This document shows positions 58,816-64,000 of a DNA stretch of 64,000 nt, piece by piece. Positions within the stretch are counted from its first letter, which is position 1. Each line of letters opens with the position of its first letter. This DNA comes from Telopea speciosissima (lineage: Eukaryota > Streptophyta > Magnoliopsida > Proteales > Proteaceae). The translations under genes were made by a program, and so were the position numbers. The stretch is from assembly GCF_018873765.1 (NCBI RefSeq), contig NC_057916.1, forward strand, positions 13,846,001 through 13,910,000, written 5' to 3'. Below the pieces are notes generated by a model that saw nothing but the letters and a program-made list of their open reading frames with translations, ran no database searches and was not told the DNA's origin.

Positions 58816-59001
58816 TGGATCCGACTCCTCTACTTTCATCTGCCTGATACTGCTGTGCGCCCCCCACACACAAGCGCAGTGGAAAATACCATTTTACCCT
58901 CGCTCAGGTAAGGCACTTGGGCAGAGGTAACGTGGTACATTATTCCACCTTGCTTGTGTGTGGGGCGCACTAGGGGCAGGCGGAAGTAGAGGAGTCGAAT
59001 T
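58816..59001. mobile_element. Foldback MITE, TCCTCTAC family
   Basis: Left arm GATCCGACTCCTCTACTTTC and, inside it, GTGCGCCCCCCACACACAAGC-type sequence; right arm in reverse complement ATTCGACTCCTCTACTTCC with GTGCGCCCCACACACAAGC. The loop includes two CGCTCAGG/ACTTGGGC tracts. About 186 bp, located 450 bp past the RPT2 stop. Confidence 0.7.
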
Positions 59002-59339
59002 GATTCCTAATGTCCATTTTAAAAAAATATATATATTAACATAGTGAGGAATCTTGAAGACTTGCTCAATTTTAAGAAATGATCGACCTTGTACAAGTAG
59101 ATCCAGTTTTCATTGACTAGGTGTTTCTGCTCGAAGTCTTGTGGACCTCAATGAGTCTGGATTTTTTTTTTACCATATGCTATTCATAAACTATAAAAAC
59201 TTTGCCTACAACTAAAAATAAAAGCTTAGAATTTGTGTTCCTGATTTTGCATATTAGCACTTTTTTTTCTTCTTTTCATCTACGAGGCAACAATACCCTC
59301 AGTCCCTCCTCACTCAGAGAAGAAGAAAGAAGATATAAA

Positions 59340-59520
59340 AGGGAGAAAGAAGGTTGCTTGGTCGTGTGGATCTTGCGCCTAGACACAGAAGAGTGCAAAA
59401 TTACTATCCTACTCTTGGGAAATAATAAATTTCATCCATATTGATGCCTCTGTGCATAATTTTAATGGTCCCCACATTGGTGCAAAGACTACATGATCAG
59501 GCAACGATCTCTTGCCCATT
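59340..59520. repeat. Dispersed repeat, empty-site relative of the Pack-MULE target
   Basis: Shares with the two flanks of the Pack-MULE: GAGTGC(AC)AAAATTAC at about 59391 and 48014; CATCC(A/T)AT-TTGATGCCT at about 59433 and 49561; ACTACA(T/C)GA(T/C)CA-GCA(A/C)-GATCTCTTGC at about 59486 and 49605. Here no MULE is present. The family class is unknown. Confidence 0.6.
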
Positions 59521-60099
59521 AAAAAAAATAAGTTAAAAAAAAACATGATTTACCCTGACTAAGTTTGACTCACCCGAATCACCAAGTTTTGAAAAGGGTG
59601 AATCGGGTCGAAGAACAAGGTTTTCCAATAATTCAATTGGAAGTAAGGTGAAATGAAGAAACCGGATATGTAATTAATCATTGAAGAAGAAAAAATATCA
59701 TTAAGATAAATCTACATTAATAGTTGAGAGGCACATGAAATTGAATTATCTTTTCCCTATCTACACTTCAATATACCAAATCTATTCAAATAGATAATAA
59801 GAGAGAAGTGCACTATATATTACTCTAATCAAGGGGTGGATCGGTAATTTTACATTCTCTTGTATCAGGGCACAAGCGCCAAGCGACTTGGTAAGATTCT
59901 TTTTCCATATATTAGTGGGTGTGTTTGCGCAGTGTGGAAGGGCTAGTGATATATTAATCCAGGCTAGGGCTGCCCCGGGCTAGAAATCGGTGATTCATTG
60001 ATGCCTTTTCCAATCCTGGTCTAGACTCTGGAATGGCCAACTGCTTTACCCGATCTTTTCTTTAGACTCACTCAACCGGAGTCCTCCTCAGTGGCTACC

Positions 60100-60107
60100 T
60101 ATAAATA
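60100..60107 (+). promoter_or_regulatory. Likely TATA box of RPT3
   Basis: TATAAATA lies 65-72 bp before the RPT3 ATG at 60172, which is compatible with a short leader of about 35-45 bases. No other TATA match is close on this strand. Confidence 0.6.
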
Positions 60108-60171
60108 AAACATAGAAGGCCCACGAGTCATTGGCCTTGAATCGAAAAAACTGTAAATTGGGGAAGAAAAA

Positions 60172-60672
60172 ATGGCTGCATCAGCCATGGTTGTCGACCC
60201 CAAACCAGCGTTGGAACCCCCACCGTCTTTCTCTTCATCGAGATCTGATCCATACGGAGTTTCCGACCAGTCATCGTTTTCCGATGAGGATGATTTGTAT
60301 GGACGCCTCAAATCTTTGCAGCGTCAGCTTGAGTTCATCGATATTCAGGAGGAATACGTAAAGGATGAGCAGAAGAATTTGAAGCGTGAGCTTCTCCGGG
60401 CTCAAGAGGAGGTGAAGAGGATCCAATCGGTTCCTCTCGTTATTGGTCAGTTTATGGAGATGGTCGATCAGAATAATGGCATTGTTGGTTCAACAACTGG
60501 CTCGAATTACTATGTTAGAATACTCAGCACCATTAATCGGGAGCTGTTGAAGCCTTCAGCGTCAGTGGCTCTGCATCGGCATTCCAACGCCCTTGTCGAC
60601 GTGTTGCCACCTGAAGCTGACTCGAGTATCTCGTTGTTGAGCCAGTCTGAGAAGCCGGATGTTACCTATAAT
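60172..60672 (+). CDS. RPT3: 26S proteasome regulatory ATPase RPT3, first exon (partial gene)
   Basis: First coding exon of 167 codons from ATG at 60172 to a GT donor after GTTACCTATAAT at 60672. After a variable acidic and Pro/Ser-rich N-terminus, the sequence is almost invariant among plants: a coiled coil (about aa 45-88, [20 protein letters not shown]), then [40 protein letters not shown] and [12 protein letters not shown]-like [20 protein letters not shown] in the OB-fold region, ending KPDVTYN. The next residues in the family, DIGG, begin the AAA+ ATPase domain. No matching exon is found in the remaining 3.3 kb, so it must lie beyond 64000. RPT3 is one of six ATPases of the 19S base that unfold substrates and open the 20S gate. 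The exon is intact. Confidence 0.93.
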
Positions 60673-62639
60673 GTAAGTTTTCTTACCCACAGAATTAGGG
60701 TTTTGGATTATTTGGGCATCTCTCTTTATCTCAGTAATCCTCCACAGTTTTGGTTGGAGATCGCTCTAGTGTTACTTCAGCTGGTAGGGTTAAGTTTATC
60801 TTTGGGGTTTGTTGGACTGTTTCATTGACAAATTCATTTCCCTTTCTTGTCTCTTCTTCCTTTTCAGTTTGAATTAGCTGGGTTTCGTATAATTCCTCTA
60901 TTTGTTGAATCTGTGGCTAACCATATCAGAACCTTCGGACGTTTTCTGATGAAAGCCTTTTGTGGTGGTTTCAGGCTCCCTTCTCCTCCCTTTTTTTTTT
61001 TTTCCTACTAATAATAGTTGGGCCTTTTCTGTCCCCCCCCCCCCCCCCCCTTTCTTCTCCGGTCGCTCAACTTCTGTGTCCCCTTCTTAGCCCTTTCTTT
61101 TTCCTGTGCTACTTAGGGTTTATGTCATCTGTATTATATGGAATTTAAAAGGTTATGTTGCAGTTGGTAGAGAACTTGCAGTTTTTGTTCTTTCCTGTCT
61201 GTATTTGGTTATCTTGGCCGTACTTTTCTGTAAATCATCTCTATTGATTTTCGATTTGCACTTTCTGGTTGAGTTTAGAATTCAAATGTCTCTTTATGTT
61301 CGAACTTCAGAAAGCTATCTTCCAAATCTTTGTTTTTTCCATTCACCTTGCCTTGTCAATAGTTGCCCTCTTCTTGCCCTCATACATAATCCATTTCTTG
61401 TGGATGTCCAATAGTTCTATGTTAAGAGTGTGTGTGTGTGTTGGGGGGGGGGGGGGTTGGCACTAATAAGAGCACTTTTTATATCTTATCAGCCCACACG
61501 ATAGAGTATTACTTCTCTTTTGTTGGCACGGGCATTATGGGAGTGTCCTCCTTCACTAAAATGAGTGTGGCGTGTGATTTCTGTAGAAACTATTATCCGT
61601 GGAAAAACTAAAATTGCAATGGAGATGTACCTACCTCCGACTGTCCCAGAGACATGAATGATAATGCTGCCATTACTCTGATAAAATTTTCCGGCTTCTT
61701 CTTCTCCGGCAAACCCAATCACTGCTTCAATAAGGAATGTTATCTAGCCTTTTGAAGTCTCTTGCACTGCACATGGAAGATGGCTGTTATGTGCATATAT
61801 CCAAGGCAAGAACCCCCTTCACCTATTTTTACTCCCTAGGCAACTACCCACCCTCACAATAGTTACCCATTGGGATAGGCAACCTAACCACCAATGCGAC
61901 TTCTAATCCTTATGCTGATGTGACAATTGAGCCACATGGCCCACATCAACCAACATTCTCCCATTTAGCTTTTATTGTTGGTGATACAGATTTCTGTCGG
62001 CTGTTTTGAGTTATTGCTTTGAAGCCAGTTCTTCAACTTCATGAACCAATGAGAACTGAGACAAATCTTTCAAAATATAGGGGAAAAGAAACGTGGGTAT
62101 GGAAACTGTGGAACATGATAGAGTTACAGAATAGTTGAACTACAGTTTGATATGTCCTGCTTATTTAACATGTTAAATTCAACTACAGACACTACCAAAG
62201 GTCCTTTATTTTATTTTAAAAGAGAAAAAAGTGGAATTGATTAAACAAGTCAAGAAATATATACTTTAGAATGTGGAATATATGTTCAAATGGCTATTGA
62301 AACTAACAGGTGCTGACCTAGCAAAAGAAAAACACTTGCCTGAATGTTTAAGGCTTGGGTGTATGCTATCCCCGCCTCCCCAACAATAGTTTGTTTAACA
62401 TTCAAAATGGAAATTACTCGGGAATCATGGTAGTTCATGCCCAATATGTAGGTCACTCCCTTCCATGTATTACAATATGAATCCTTTAGTTCTAATGCTT
62501 TAGGAATCAACCCCATGGTCAATTCGCGGGTACAATCTTTATTGCCTTTCATTCTTAATGGACATTTATCATTTCAAAACTTAAATTGCGCTCAAACATA
62601 ATAAATGACAAAAACTCAAGGTTCAGAAATCAACAACTT

Positions 62640-63430
62640 AATGTTGTAACATCTTATATAAAACATCAATTACAAGGATTTACATAAGCCCCATACGCCG
62701 AACATGTCCTACAAATACATTAGATGGGAGCCATTTAGTAAAAGGATTGACTATCATCTCCTTAGTACAATTTTTTTTTCCTATCGAAACACGATGATTT
62801 TGAATATCCTCTTTTACAGCAAACTACTTAACATTTAAGTGTCTACATTGACTCACAGTGTACGTGTTGTTAGATAACCTTACTGCCACGTTGTTGTCAT
62901 AGTATATTCGTTTGGCCTTTCTATAGACGGAATAAGCTGAAGGTCTGTGATGAAAAAAACGTAACCATGACGCATGAGAGAATGCCTCATAACATGCCAC
63001 AACCTTTGATTCCATTGTTGAAGACAGTCTTTGGTTGCTTCACACTTTTCTAGGATATCACACCTCCAACTAACAAAAATATGTATCCCGAATTGGATCT
63101 TCTTGTATCTCCTCATCTAGAATAGTCTGAGTCATAATATCCAATTAGTTCCAAATCATCAACATGTTGATATGTCAATATGTGATGCTTGGTGCCCTGA
63201 AGATATCTTAGTACCTTCTTCGTTGTTCGCCAATGTGGCATACCAAGATTTTTTTGGAATCTTCCTAGGACTCCCACTGCAAAGGGATGTCTGGCCTTGT
63301 GCATACATCAGACTGTCCGCTACAATTGCATATGGGACACTATGCATTTCTCACTCTTCTAAGATTGTTCTCGGAAGTTATTCCAAACTCAGTCTATCAC
63401 CTTTAATAGACCAAGCTTGAGGTCTCGGCT
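62640..63430 (-). mobile_element. Broken Ty1/copia LTR-retrotransposon fossil
   Basis: On the minus strand, short stretches fall in the order of the C-terminal part of a copia polyprotein: the end of the reverse transcriptase and the RNase H region (VLRYLQGTKHHILTY, then GYYDSDY, then KRIYYDNNVAVRLSNN), followed by the family's usual closing region toward 62690. It is a partial copy, degenerate, with several breaks. No LTR was found at either end, so age cannot be taken from LTR comparison; the decay suggests it is old. It lies in RPT3 intron 1, opposite to the gene's direction. Confidence 0.75.
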
Positions 63431-63838
63431 TATGAAGGAAGCCTACCTTAACTCAAATTTCAATTGGATCAAAAGTCTTATCTCCATTATCACTTCATAT
63501 GTATTATTTAAGGATTACAATAAGGAGTTGTAACATCTCCTACTTCTGAATAATTGAACCCGTACCTCTCCCACTATCTTACTAACTCCATCAACTAATT
63601 ACCATCTTACTAACTCCCTATAACTAACCCGCACATATGATATTACAAATAAAATAATTAATTTAAATTAGCTAATACGTAACATCTCCACAGGGTTAAT
63701 CCCTTGTTTGGAATCTACTGCAACCAAAAGCATCCCTAGGGCTGCCTTAAAGTTGCCTTGATTCCAGAACAAGGGTTGGTACTGTGGAAACGGCTTTCAA
63801 GGGGTGGTCCCCTTGCATCACTATTTTTTGCTTGGGTT

Positions 63839-63864
63839 TTGTGTGTGTGTGTGTGTGTGTGTGT
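63839..63864. repeat. (GT)n microsatellite
   Basis: About 13 GT units followed by a G run, within RPT3 intron 1. Comparable CT runs occur at 9297-9320, 13918-13939 and 45586-45609, and an AT run at about 38798-38814. Confidence 0.9.
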
Positions 63865-64000
63865 TGGGGGGGGGAGGGTGGACCTTGCCATTTGTCTCTT
63901 CTGGCTTCAGCAGCCGTCCACCATGGCTGCTAAAAATCATACCAAAATCTATAATTCGATATGTTCACAAGCCAGCACACCCATCTGCCCAATGGTCATT

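Larger units (their letters stand above)
60673..64000 (+). other. RPT3 intron 1, continues past window end
   Basis: Begins with GTAAGT and contains no exon of RPT3. It has a C run at 61037-61050, a G run near 61443-61456, a copia fossil (62640-63430), and a GT microsatellite at about 63839-63864. A minus-strand frame at 61489-61722 is open but unrecognised. An intron of more than 3.3 kb is long for a gene of this family. Confidence 0.6.

Noticed and set aside
61106-61414. Hydrophobic plus-strand ORFs downstream of RPT3 exon 1
   Set aside because: Lie inside RPT3 intron 1 and have only T-rich composition; no signal peptide followed by a domain.

Overview
The window is nuclear DNA of a flowering plant, most likely a eudicot. 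The evidence is intron-rich genes with clear plant homologues (KNL2, OXP1, RPT2, RPT3), two nuclear-type tRNA genes, Au-type SINEs, and dense small DNA transposons in introns and intergenic DNA. I cannot name the species. Nothing looks prokaryotic or organellar.

Layout. 1-4081: intergenic, with a well-bounded hAT element and a foldback element. 4082-16298 (minus): an eight-exon gene for the centromere protein KNL2, with a SANTA domain and a CENPC-k motif; its long introns hold MULE, hAT, SINE and MITE insertions. 17932-20628 and 31089-33649: two arms of a ~2.6-kb inverted repeat. Between them lie the single-exon 5-oxoprolinase gene OXP1 (21341-25144, minus) and two decayed host-gene pieces, a phospholipase D fragment (minus) and a kinesin-14 fragment (plus). 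33690-34946 (minus): an F-box gene. 38374-41915 (minus): a five-exon CUE-domain gene. 42632-42703: tRNA-Arg(CCG). 43891-45442: a 5'-truncated LINE. 47500-47571: tRNA-His(GUG). 48055-49529: a Pack-MULE carrying the first exon of a PP2C/cyclic-nucleotide-binding/kinase gene. 49.8-54.6 kb: foldbacks and tandem repeats. 55310-58366 (plus): a five-exon RPT2 (NPH3 family) gene. 60172 to the window end (plus): the first exon of the proteasome ATPase RPT3, whose first intron holds a broken copia fossil and runs off the window.

The genes have no shared pathway; they are housekeeping or signalling genes in ordinary plant order. The exon chains of KNL2 (635 aa), the CUE gene (273 aa) and RPT2 (572 aa) were joined by hand at GT-AG borders with consistent phase. 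Each sums to a whole number of codons and ends in the family's expected C-terminus.

I found no undescribed biological system. The most informative material is the layered transposon record: a MULE inside a SINE target-site duplication, a Pack-MULE with its empty-site paralogue in the same window, and a SINE present in one inverted-repeat arm but missing at the matching site in the other.
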